From assembly GCA_034670405.1 (NCBI GenBank), contig JAXDDX010000227.1:62001-126000 (forward strand): a DNA stretch of 64,000 nucleotides, written 5' to 3'. The DNA comes from Hoplostethus atlanticus (Eukaryota; Chordata; Actinopteri; Trachichthyiformes; Trachichthyidae). Position 1 is the first letter of the stretch; each line of letters begins with the position of its first letter. Under the pieces are notes generated by a model. It made no database searches. It saw only the letters and a program-made list of their open reading frames with translations, and was not told the DNA's origin. Shown one piece after another: positions 13,394 through 24,037 of this stretch. The translations under genes were made by a program, and so were the position numbers.

Positions 13394-13438
<45 letters not shown>
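13394..13438. repeat. (CT)n microsatellite
   Basis: About 45 bp of uninterrupted CT dinucleotides; it also forms a pure polypyrimidine tract on the plus strand. Confidence 0.96.
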
Positions 13439-16134
13439 ACACGCACCTCGCCTCGTATTCTCATTACTACATACCACTATGTTGTTTACCAAAGAGGGAC
13501 CAGAGGGACCAGAATACATGGCCTGGAAATGTAAGGATAACAGATAACTGTGGGTTTTGGCCTTTTTGGCCGAAAGGAACTTGGCACTCCTGCACTCCTT
13601 CTCTTTTTAGTCATATTGAAGATGTTCAGCAATTAAGCAATATCCTGTTCACTCCTTGGCATCGGCCTGACTGTTATCAAAGTCCAATTTTGCGTGCAGG
13701 TGATACGCCAATCCTTCCCATTAACTTCTGTGTAGAATGTCATAGTCTTCACCCATCATTTTCATCCAGTTTGTTGTAAAAGTAAGGAAAACATTTTTTT
13801 ATTATTATGCTGGCATGTGACCTATGAAAACAACCCTGCCTTTTCTGATAAACCCCCACACTATATCATTAACTAAAGCAGGAATAATGATGATAGTGTG
13901 CCAACTCTCACACCTCCTACTGGGTAAGAGCCAACTTTCCACTGGGAGCGGATGATTGTGGGTAGGAGGCAACAAAAACACTCAAATCTTCATAGCCAAA
14001 GAAGTCAATTCATCAGACAATAGCAAACCAATATTGGGAACACAAGGTATTTTGTGAGACTCTGACATATAATCCATGGTTTGACATTATGAAATGACAT
14101 TTTAGAAGTAGCTTCCCTGCTTTCCTATTTGTTCTGCCCTCTGAGAGGCACAGGAGCGGTAATTTGTTAGATTGTAGATAGAGGGCTAATAAATAGCAGA
14201 GCTAGCGGCTCACAAGTCATTTATCCTGACCTTTTATTTCAGGCAAAATCAATTTGCTGTTAATATGCCTCTAATAAGGAGACACCTTTTATTTGTTTGG
14301 CTCTCACACTGCATTGATGCTTTTTAGCAGGGTTGCGGCTCGGCGTTCCACCATTGCATTTTGATTTGTTGACTGAAATCAACCACTTTGAAATGGTTCA
14401 CTGAAAGCCATAAAGGTGACTGTTAATGTGACAACCGCATCCAAACTGGTGTATGGCAAAGGGGTACAGACACATGGAACAACGGCACAGAAAGTCACAG
14501 CTGACAGCATGGTTCAATCGTACTTTTCACTGCAGATAACTCCACCTGGGGTATGCAGGGCTACATAATCTGACATATTCATCAAATAGGTTGCCAAATT
14601 TTGTCTGCTGAAGAGCTAAACTTAGCACATGTACACATATGCCCCTTTTCTGTGCTGCAATATAAACTGTGTTTGTGTTGATCCAATTTGATAAACTGTT
14701 GCCTGGCACATTGACTTATCAGACACACAATCGTGCCCATGTTTTATTTAGATAAATTATTAAAAGTCTGAAATTTTCATCCTGCGTGAGATTTCCTTCA
14801 TGACAGCATGAGGTAGAGGCTGAAAGCCGAATCTCACTCCAATTGTGTGGGAAGTGCCAACCCTGTGATAGCATTTTATGTTTATTTATGTTTTTATTTT
14901 CTCAGTGTGCCTCTTATTCTCATTTCAGTCTATTTTTATTCCTTTGAATATGTGAACAATTGCAGAGTTACATAAAAAAAAGTCAATCAGATAACCAGAT
15001 AAATCAGATCACAGGTGACATTTGGCCAAATGTGTGCAGGTAAAGTGATTGGAATCTACACTGCTTGGGGAATACTGAGGGAGAATCAGTTGTGGAGGTT
15101 GGAATGGATAGATAAGCTGCTGTGATCAACCCCTGGGGTCAATAGAAACAGATAAAAGGGGGTTTGAGACTAAGTTCCTCAGACAAAACAATCAAGGTGG
15201 GCCACAGAACACAATACGGCGGTCATGTGTGTATGCATCAGAGGCTGTTTGATTTGGTTTAAAGGCAACCTGGTTAATCTCCCAGGGGTTTGAGGTGAAG
15301 ACATATATGAGCAGGCCCGTTGCTAGCTATTGTCTCCAAGTGATTTATTCCCTGCCTCTCCCCAGAGAGACACAAAGAGCCTGCAAGGGGGATTCAGGAG
15401 GCCCAGCAGCTGTATTATGAAGATTTGAGCCACCAAAACATTTCTGCAAACATGCGTCAAGATCACAAATGCCAGCCCTGCTCATAGCACAACAACCTTG
15501 TATTGTCAGTGCCTCCCTCCCTGCCTGCTTTCCCCCCCTTCTCACTTACCTCTGCTTCCCAATTTATATGTAAATTCCCTCTTCCCTAAACAATGCTATA
15601 CTCGCATCTATCCTTTTGTGGCAGGGACCCGAAAACCTGCAAATAAATGGCCTGAGCCCTTGCATGGCAAGCAGCCGTATGACTCATTGCAATTTAGTGT
15701 TTTTAACTGCGACCTTGTAAAAACACCTGATGACGTCTATGATTGTGCATTTTCCACCATTTACAGCTGGCAAAGTAGTTCTACAACTATCAAACTGTCC
15801 ATGTCCTAACTACCCAAACCAACAGTGAAAAAAGCAGAAACAAGCTCGTTTTTATTGAAGCGTGTGCGGTGCATGCAGCACATCCCATCCGGAATGTATT
15901 TTTCACTGACTTTGCAGTACGCGAAAGAAGAATATGAGGTAGCCGTAACAGTGAAAGCTGATGTTCCATCTCCCATCGTACACACTTTACCACACCAGTA
16001 AAACCAGACCTTGTGCAATGACAGGGTTGGATCTCCAAGGAGGAAACAGATGTTTTTTGAAATGTTGAAGTACCGGCATAAATTTGGAGGGGTTATGAGA
16101 AGAATCTAACTTTGCCAAAACCAGGCCCCCTTTC
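13439..16134. other. Non-coding, mostly unique DNA
   Basis: No repeats of note and no convincing coding frame. Small polypyrimidine patches occur near 15510-15545. The 14150-14460 portion is listed as a possible regulatory block; I see nothing nameable in the rest. Confidence 0.55.
14150..14460. promoter_or_regulatory. Possible conserved non-coding (enhancer-like) block
   Basis: Unique sequence contains GGGCTAATAAAT, GCTGTTAATATGCC, CTCTAATAAGG and TTGACTGAAATCAACC words, then GTTAATGTGACAACC. The density of TAAT cores and TGACA words with balanced composition resembles deeply conserved vertebrate enhancers. The call is inference only. Confidence 0.22.

Positions 16135-16230
<96 letters not shown>
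16135..16230. repeat. (TATC)n microsatellite
   Basis: About 96 bp of TATC/ATCT tetramers with one phase break (CTATTATCTA near 16190). Read on the minus strand it is (GATA)n, the same unit as the 151-bp tract at 55.5 kb. Confidence 0.97.
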
Positions 16231-16765
16231 GTTGCTTGTTTTCAGAACTGGCAGAGTGTGTTAGCGATGGGCGCTGAGGGGGAATAGAGGCCGTGATAAG
16301 GGGCCTCGACAATTCTCAAAGCAACATTGGATCAGCGGGATCAACTTTAACAAGACAGGAGGACGTCAAACACGGTTGTAGGAATTCACCTCATCTATAC
16401 CTTAGCCACGAGAAAAACAGCTCTGTACCCTATGCTGCAGGCAAACACAAGACACAAGCATATATACAGAAACACACAGTATAAAATATGTGCAGTCACA
16501 CACACACACACTGGACTGTCGATGGCAAGAATTCATTAATTTTCCCTCCAAGGAGTACTCTACCTTAATGATCATTTATTGATACATTCATTAAACATTT
16601 ATCAACATTAACTAATTGCCATTTGCAAGCTTTTAATGATTAATGACCTCAAATGAATGTGTATCCCTTTTGTTTGCAGACACAGTATTCAAGTCGGCGC
16701 AACAGCACCTGTTAAAAAATTTTTACTTCTGTAATCAGAAACAATTTTCATCAAAATGCTCCTCT
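16231..16765. other. Non-coding DNA between the TATC repeat and a DNA transposon
   Basis: A short (CA)n lies near 16498-16511. The 16540-16690 part is AT-rich with repeated TTAATGAT and CATTAAT words and could be regulatory; this is weakly supported. Confidence 0.45.
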
Positions 16766-16767
16766 TA

Positions 16768-17743
16768 CAGTTTTTCTCAGTCGCTTTAGTACATTTCTCG
16801 AATCATCCTTAAGATTTGCAAACAGTGAGGCATTTCTGAAATTGGTACAAACAGCACCACACAATGGATTACCTGCAAAAGCCTGTCACTTGCTCAAAAT
16901 CCTCAGTTCATCTCTCAAAAGTAAATCTTTACATCAACGAACATGTCAGTGCCATCAGAATGACAAGTCCTTGTGTCATTGAGTACAAACAAGATAGTCA
17001 GAATGCTTAGCCATGTTGTCAATATAACAGTTACTCTGATGGAAACTATGGTGAAGGGTTTGATGACAATGATTGAAAATGCACAAGGCTGCACTCTTTC
17101 TATATGGCACATATCAATTTCAAAAGACATATACAACCAATAATTGTTCAAATTGTCATAATTGTTAGTCATTTGCCTAAATGTGCTAAAACATTTGCAA
17201 ATGGTAACAAAGAGAAATGCTCTTTCTGTTGTGCTCAGGTAACAAAATGTTGTGAAGAATTTCACATATTGGTTTGACGACTTCAACTGTCATTGGAAAA
17301 CTGAGCCGAAGCAACTGAGAAAAACTGTAGTGAAAAGTCAAGATTCATCAATTCAGAACACATTTACAAAAAAAGTCTAATAGAAATGCTTGACATGCTT
17401 GATATGCTTGACAGATTATGACAACTGGTTCAACCATTTTGCATGTAATGACTTATGCAATGAACTAATGCCTTGATGTTTTGGGGGGTGAGACTATTCA
17501 ACAGAGAACCAATATAATACATTTTGATCAACATGACAGAAACTATTGATAATGTAGGAAACAGCAGACAGTTGGACATAACCATTTGTATGAATGTGCT
17601 AAAGCATTTGCAATTTGTTCAAAAGAATGAGAAGCTGATTTTATGATGTGCACAAGTGACTAGATGATGTGGAGGTTGAACAAGTAGTTTTGAGAATTTC
17701 AATTCTGATCTGAGAAATGTACCAAAGTGACTGAGAAAAACTG
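16768..17743. mobile_element. TA-flanked non-autonomous DNA transposon, Tc1/mariner-like ends
   Basis: The two ends are inverted copies: the left starts CAGTTTTTCTCAGTCGCTTT and the right end, read on the minus strand, starts CAGTTTTTCTCAGTCACTTT. About 30 of the outer 32 bases match. Each end is flanked by TA (16766-16767 and 17744-17745), as expected of Tc1/mariner-type TA target duplication. A third copy of the end sequence lies inside at about 17302-17327, also followed by TA. The internal word AATGTGCTAAARCATTTGCAA occurs at 17180-17200 and 17593-17613, each about 150 bp before a right end, so the right portion is present twice. No transposase motif is seen; a 123-codon minus frame inside looks incidental. 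Superfamily assignment rests only on the TA and the inverted ends. Confidence 0.72.
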
Positions 17744-17746
17744 TAA

Positions 17747-20700
17747 TCTGTTTTATTTAACACCTCGGTGGGAAAACAGAGGAAGGGTTTCTAACGTGAG
17801 CGTCCAAAAATGATTATTTGCAAGATTACCCCACGCTGAGCTGCAGGGCTGTGAGACAATATCTTGATAAGGAAAACTCAAAGAGCTTACAGGCCTTCTT
17901 TGATACCGTACCGCTGTGAGGTGAATGGCCAAGCAACATTTTGATGGATATGTTTTTAAACTTCTCACCTTTGCTGACTGCGAGACTGACCCTGTGGCTC
18001 AAACTCCAGCGTCTGCCAACAGAGGGTGGTCAGGATATAGAGGGCTGTTATTCAGCAGTTATATTTCAGGACGTACAGAGAACAAGCTCACCGCTGAAGC
18101 AGGGGATTAATGAGCACGATTTATGAGCCTTAATACAGTGGGACTGATTTAAAGGTTCAATTCCACTTGAGTCCAAACTCCATGGTTGCGATTGATGTTG
18201 ACTGTGCTGATACCATTCATTTAGAATGGATTTACAGTCCCCGTGTAAGTGATTAACTTACCTTGACCACAAAAGTCCAACACAAATGCTGTATATTCTC
18301 ATGTGCAGGTAAATGGTGTTACACAATTTAAAAAAGTCATTCACACTTGTAGAAATTTCTGAGAGAGAAGGGGCTGCCAGGATCGAGCTGTTCTACAGAG
18401 CGTTAAACTATGTTGAAATGGTGCGCCGTGGCGTTGAGCTAATACCATTTGTTTCCTGTGCCTCTGCTGCTTCGCTATGCTGGATTAGTTTTCTCCATTC
18501 ACTCCTCTTCCTCGCCAACGCGCCAACAGAAACGCAGAGCCCAGCGTCAAAGTGGGCTCAGTACTCTTCGTCTCCTTATGATGTACAAACACACACACAC
18601 ACGCGAATGCACACGCTCGCACATGCACACTCACGTACATATCTCTGCTCTGTGTACGGTGCCTGGTTTGCCAAACGCTCCGTTGCCCAAGCACAGAGAG
18701 GGATTAATCCACTGGCAGCTGGCCCTCCGGATCTCGGTTCAGAACGCCCACCTCCCATGCCCTCCCTTCACTACAAACACACACCCTCAACTTCATCTCA
18801 TTTACATTTGCCTCCTCTCTTTGTCAGCATTGACTCTTAAAGGCAGACAATCGTTTGTGCGGCTCAGATGAAGAGAGGAAAGCTTGAGAGCAAAAGAGAG
18901 AATTTGGGATGGGGTGAGACGTCAGCGACGGAATCAAGAGTTGAGCGGCAGAGAGGAAAGTATAGCAAGGGAGAAATTCAGCAAGAAAGAAAAAAGGATG
19001 AGTGTGTGACGGGGAAAGGATTGGTGACAGAGAGAGAGATTCGGTGAGGACTGGAAATGAGATCAGAAGGAGGTGTATAGCGATCCAGAGCCAGGGAGGT
19101 GGGCACAGTGGGCTTCTGAGAGGCCTGGCGAAGGGAACAGGGTGGGTGTGGCACAGAACCACGGTGAGAGGGTCAAACCTATTTACCTCTGTGTGCCATG
19201 TCAATAGGCTGTTATGGCGTAGATGGCGGGGGGGGGGGGGTCTTCCATTTCATTTCCAATGTCTTTTGAATCAATGACTGAGCCAAGCCAAGTAGCCCAT
19301 GAACAACTTTGTGTGTGTGTGTGTGTGTGTGTGAGTGTGAGAGAGTTGTAGAGTTGTGATTGCTACAGTTGACATTTCTTTAAAGATGTGTCTGTGTGAT
19401 TGACAGCACCACAGACCATGAATGACTGAACTGGCATGTCTCAAGGGCAGCATTTGATTTTCTACATCCCCTTTGTGTCTCTAGCCTCCATTTGTCTGTT
19501 TGGGTCCCGACGTGGTCAAACAAAATGGATTGAATGAAAGACCCACTGTGCTCATTTAGATACTTACATACTGATTTATTACTTTGTGTTCATCAGATGA
19601 GACACAATAGCTTGCAAAAGTATTTCTTAAGGATTCTGACAGTATATCTTACCACTGGCTGTATGCTTAAATTGTGCAGTAGCACCCCCTGTGGTTATAG
19701 GAGCTCATACAACTGGATCACTGTGCAAGTGTGACTAGGCTGTTTGAAAAAGACATCTCTCTGGACTAATGTTCATCATATGATTAACACCTCTTCAGAA
19801 TCAGGTTGATATACATTGTTCTTACAAAGGCCTGAAATTAGCCCACCTTTCTATAGCGTGTAGGTGCAAGGTGCCCGTTTCCTGCTCTAACTCCTCACTG
19901 AGCAAAAGTACCTATCCTTGATTGCTACTCATTATCATACACTTAAACAGTCGACTGAAGGATGGAGAGAAAAAATAATAAATTGATGCTGCTAGAGACT
20001 TGGCCACCCCCACCTTTAAAAGGCTACTTATGTAAGATGATGCTTTTGGAGTATTTTGGCATGCCACAAAAGTGAGACTCTTCAGTGTCTGCTCCACTAG
20101 CTGCAGCACATAATGGTTATATCACACTGAATAGGACCACAACATAGATGGAACTGCACAAGACAGGTTGTCTTTAGTGATGTAAATCTTTTTTAAGTTA
20201 ATAATACTTCCATACGTGCTGAGTAAGAGATATTTTAGAAAGGCTGTCTCATCTCATTGCTTGAATGCAATAGCTAACGGAAACTTTTTTGCCTGTCCTG
20301 AAAGTACTTTTCACAAGGTTGTTGGAAATCAGATGCTTCAAATACGCTTAATAAACTATGAATTTGGAAAACAAAAAAACAGAATCATTCATTTTTACAG
20401 GAGCAAATATTGACGGAATCGGCGCTCTTTGGTTATCAGGGTTGGATTTGAATTTCAGTAAAAGGATACCAAGACATTGAACTTTCAGATAAAACAGCCA
20501 TTTATTTAGGTATAAGTCTCATGATGATTATGAACTTGTGCACTACGCAGGCCTGTTTTCAGTTTGCACTTGCGTCCTTCTATGCACACTCTTTCATGTG
20601 GCCATCAAATAATGAATAACTGAAACTATATACAACCATCTCCCATAGCTATTTCTCTCATACATCTATCTTTATGTAACTTAGATCAATCTGACACTAC

Positions 20701-21060
20701 TGACTGTAATGTATTCCATGAATTTAATTCATGAGGATAAACTCTGATTTCACACATGATAAGGTGGGTTAACTGAGTTTTGGATGGGTTTACCCTTTAC
20801 TATTTCACCGTTCATCTAATACAATGAAAATGCCTACAGCAGACATAGCATATATCTCTTCCGTCAAGAGTTTCTGCATATCTATCAGTCGTTTTGTCAT
20901 GAGAAGAATCAGTCAGTTCGCGCACGTATTAGCCGATCCATCACCAGAAGAAGATTGAAATGGTACTTTATCCTTAAATTCTGCACTTTGTTCCTACGTT
21001 TCACAGGCACTCAACCTCTTAGTTAAGACCCAAGTTATTAATGTGCTGTGCTCAGCCAGT

Positions 21061-21064
<4 letters not shown>
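17747..21064. other. Non-coding DNA with scattered simple repeats
   Basis: Simple repeats are (CA)n near 18588-18603, a G14 run at 19227-19240 and (GT)n at about 19310-19332. A 175-codon plus frame (18313-18840) runs through the CA tract (its THTH run) and shows no recognisable domain, so I do not call it. Near 19678-19705 the phrase GTAGCACCCCCTGTGG resembles a fragment often seen in fish repeats. The region 19740-21060 is unique, AT-rich and without a nameable feature. Confidence 0.5.
19227..19240. repeat. Poly-G run (G14)
   Basis: Fourteen consecutive G on the plus strand, a candidate for G-quadruplex formation and for sequencing length error. Confidence 0.9.

Positions 21065-21103
<39 letters not shown>
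21065..21103. repeat. (CA)n microsatellite
   Basis: About 39 bp of uninterrupted CA dinucleotides. Confidence 0.96.
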
Positions 21104-21106
<3 letters not shown>

Positions 21107-21119
21107 TGTGAAGGGCGTT

Positions 21120-21480
21120 TCATAAAGCACTGCATTATTGTTATTAGAGCATGGGCGCCGCGCCCAGTTGCCAGTGCCGGGTTGAGCGGAAGCAGTCATT
21201 AAATTTAAATTGAGCAATATTTTCTCTTTGATGCTTCAGGAGCTCATGTAGGTTGGATTCATATTGGCTTGGCACTGCTCGTTTATTTGTTGCATAAACT
21301 CAAGTTTATTTGCTTCACCCATATGAATGTGTGCATTCATCATGGGGACACTTTAATAAACCTTATGCAGAATGCTAAATTGCTAACTTATTAGCATCCT
21401 ATTGATAATGAAGTTCATTAGCACATGTGAATACACTTTCTAATCTATTAGCGTTACAAGCCAAGGTGCAGCTGCATCAC
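21120..21480. promoter_or_regulatory. Possible homeodomain-rich enhancer-like block
   Basis: Unique sequence with a GC-rich start (GGGCGCCGCGCCC near 21150) leads into an AT-rich part with ATTAGC three times, starting at 21390, 21417 and 21447, together with GATAATG, GCTAAATTGCTAA and TTTAAATTGAGCAATATT words. Repeated homeodomain cores at near-helical spacing are a common feature of vertebrate developmental enhancers. The enhancer role is inferred. Confidence 0.28.
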
Positions 21481-23163
21481 ACAACCCACCAATGGGTAGA
21501 GGAAAATCATTTCAGCTGAGTGTCTGAAAACACGCTCCCCGCTTAGTACGGCTCGGCACAGTAACATAACAGCTCAAATGCATGCACAGTGGACAGATAG
21601 CTGCATCCCCCATGTTTAAACAGCTTGTGTACAATATGCAACTTTTTGACTCGAGGCAGTCCCGCTCTCCTCCCACTCAGTTGGTCAAGTTCCCACCCCA
21701 ACACTTGTCACTCATCCTGATGAGCTGTCCACCCTGAGGCTGAGGTAACTGGCATCATCTGCAGAGCCACCACAGACGGTGGAGGAGCAGACAGCAAACG
21801 TAAGCAGTATAAAAAGCAATGCTGATGTTGACCTGTGTTTTTAAATGTGTCTTGTCTGACACATGTTTAGCTTTGCTGTACTTTATTTTCTTATTGCTTT
21901 CTGCAATTGTTGTTGCTATGACTTCCCTGTGTTGCTGCCACTAGCCTCACCTACAACCCAGCTCACCGCTAGCCGCGCCCACAGCGAATAGTATATGCCC
22001 CAAAACTTCCCAAATATCATTGAAAAGCATTTCAAACAGGGGTGTATGGGGGTGCATGTACACATGGGGTCACAGACAGACACAGACTGATATTGAGACC
22101 TATATATTTATTGTTATTTTAATGTGAAAAGTTGCATATTGCAGCTTTAAATGTGCTTCAATTCTACACGGTGCCTGGCATCCTCATCTTCAATGCCAGC
22201 AGCATGACAGAGCATCTCACCATCATCCAGTCAGTCAAAGGCTGGCAAAGCAGTTAACTGTATGGCTCCTCTGGCCCTCATGCTTTGATCTTCCTTTGGC
22301 ATTCTCTCAGCTTCAACCCCTTTTTCATCGGTGTGCACTAGCTAACAAAAGAGAGGGGAGAGAGGATAGATATCTCCCTGAGAACGAAAGGATCTCCACC
22401 CAGGGACTTCAAAGCAGGCTTTGAAGTTGGGCACGAGACACAGCATCCATAGAGGAGTGGAGCCGCCACAGTAGCAGCGGTGATGTCCTGCCATCTCTGC
22501 ATCATTGGCATCATTTGCTGATATTTACTACTTAGTTACTGAACAAGATAAAATAAAGTGTTGTTTGCGGAGAGATTTAGCTAGAATGGGATGACTAATA
22601 GGATTAACAATTCTACACAGAACTGGCTTTCAATTCCAGTACCAATCTTAAGCAAACATGCTGCCGTGTGGAATGGCACATGAGGGATGTGCTTTACTTT
22701 GCGTACATTGGGCCTAACAGAAATGTTTTAATCTAACCTTTGGGCCAAGCGCTGAAAACAGATCCAGCACCCAGGTGTTGAGTGACCTTTGCTGTTGCTC
22801 TGTGAGTGTGTTCAGGGGCTCTGAAGTGAGGATGGGAAAAAAGCTGAAGTGCCTCCACAAACTAATCCCAGCAGACCTTTCTCTTTGTCTCCAGCTCTAG
22901 TCCTACCTCTACCTTCCTTCCTCTCTGTCAAAGCAATAGGGCAGATATTGATTAGCTCAGTGTGTGTACTATGCCTGGGAGTCAGATCCATCTTACTATC
23001 TTTCCTCTTTTAGTTACCACACATCCCTGGTTTTATCACCAGTATCCCTGCAAGGCAATATATCTCATGCAGAGATGTTTTCTTTTTTATGAAGGTACTA
23101 CTTGTACAATTTTCTCTTTAATATATAGCTCTGCCATTCTAATGCTAGTTTGACCAATAAGGT
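21481..23163. other. Non-coding unique DNA
   Basis: No repeats of note. The phrase AAAGTTGCATATTGCAGCTTTAAA near 22119-22151 resembles the end of small fish DNA transposons, but no partner end was found. A short AT tract lies near 23118-23130. No credible coding frame. Confidence 0.45.
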
Positions 23164-24037
23164 TGTGTCACTAGAAGAGACTACGCCACCCTCAAGTAAG
23201 ACCAAGGGAGGGGGAACCCTAAGTGGACAATTACACAGGTAAAGTTCAGAAAGAAGCAAAATCAGTCAGTGTGGGTCAAGGTGCTGGTGCAGGGCAGCTT
23301 TATTTGAAGAAACTAATCCTAATCAATATCCTGTAAAAGAGAGAGGGAGTTAAAGAGGACAGTCAGCATACGGCGGAAATCAAACCACAAGTTATACCAC
23401 CATAAATCAGTGCGTGAACTCCCACCATAAAGCAGGCCCAAGCCTGGAGGACACCAAAAGCCACAGCACTAGAAAGGTAGAAGAACAGATCAAAGTGAAA
23501 TACCTATCACCTACCTATACTGGCAATAAATATCCTATGTAAACGGTAATCAGCGGCTCTGCCTGTAAAATAAAACAGAGAACTGCTACTTTATAGTCTG
23601 GGCACAGGAGTAAAATAATGTAGATGTTGCAGCGCTGTGCATATTCTCATATCTTGTGCCACAGAACCGAATACTTGTCTCGATCTGCTACACAGAGGAC
23701 ATTAATTAGTGCACGGCAGATGCAATATTATACATATATAAAATGAATTTCCATACAATACCTCGGGCGCTTTGTTTTCACTGCACATCCCCACATGGCA
23801 GACCCAGGTACATCTAAATGAGATCAAAAACAGTACAGAAGGAGTAAACACAGTACCTCAGAGTGCATTACTGCTAACAATTAAAATATATAATTTACAA
23901 AAGTTGTTTGGTTACATGGTTGCAGCACACAAAGGAGTTGGCTTGGAACAGCAATGCACACCTGTGTCTCATGGACCTGCTAACACCTCCAATTAGCACC
24001 CGGAGTTTGCCGAGTTCTAGTGTCCCCCTGCTACATC
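23164..24037 (-). mobile_element. Probable solo LTR of an LTR retrotransposon
   Basis: Read on the minus strand the segment starts TGTAGCAGGGGGACACTAG and ends TAGTGACACA, i.e. TG...CA borders, as LTRs have. A polyadenylation signal AATAAA (plus-strand 23299-23304) lies about 135 bp before the 3' border, followed by a C/T-rich stretch with GGGTTCCCCCTCCCTTGG and a GAGGGTGGCGTAGTC phrase, as in the R-U5 part of fish LTRs. No gag/pol remains flank it, hence 'solo'. I could not find a clean 4-6 bp target duplication, so the exact borders are uncertain and a different repeat class is possible. Length would be about 870 bp. Confidence 0.42.

Noticed and set aside
16135..16230. Regularly spaced repeats considered as a CRISPR-like array
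   Set aside because: Pure 4-bp tandem units with no spacers; an ordinary microsatellite in a eukaryote.
16915..17286. 123-codon minus-strand frame inside the TA-flanked transposon
   Set aside because: No transposase (DDE) or DNA-binding motif is visible; taken as incidental in a non-autonomous element.
18313..18840. 175-codon plus-strand frame
   Set aside because: It runs through a (CA)n microsatellite (THTH stretch) and shows no family signature.
22119..22151. AAAGTTGCATATTGCAGCTTTAAA as a transposon end
   Set aside because: It looks like a fish DNA-transposon terminus, but no inverted partner or target duplication was found, so no element is called.
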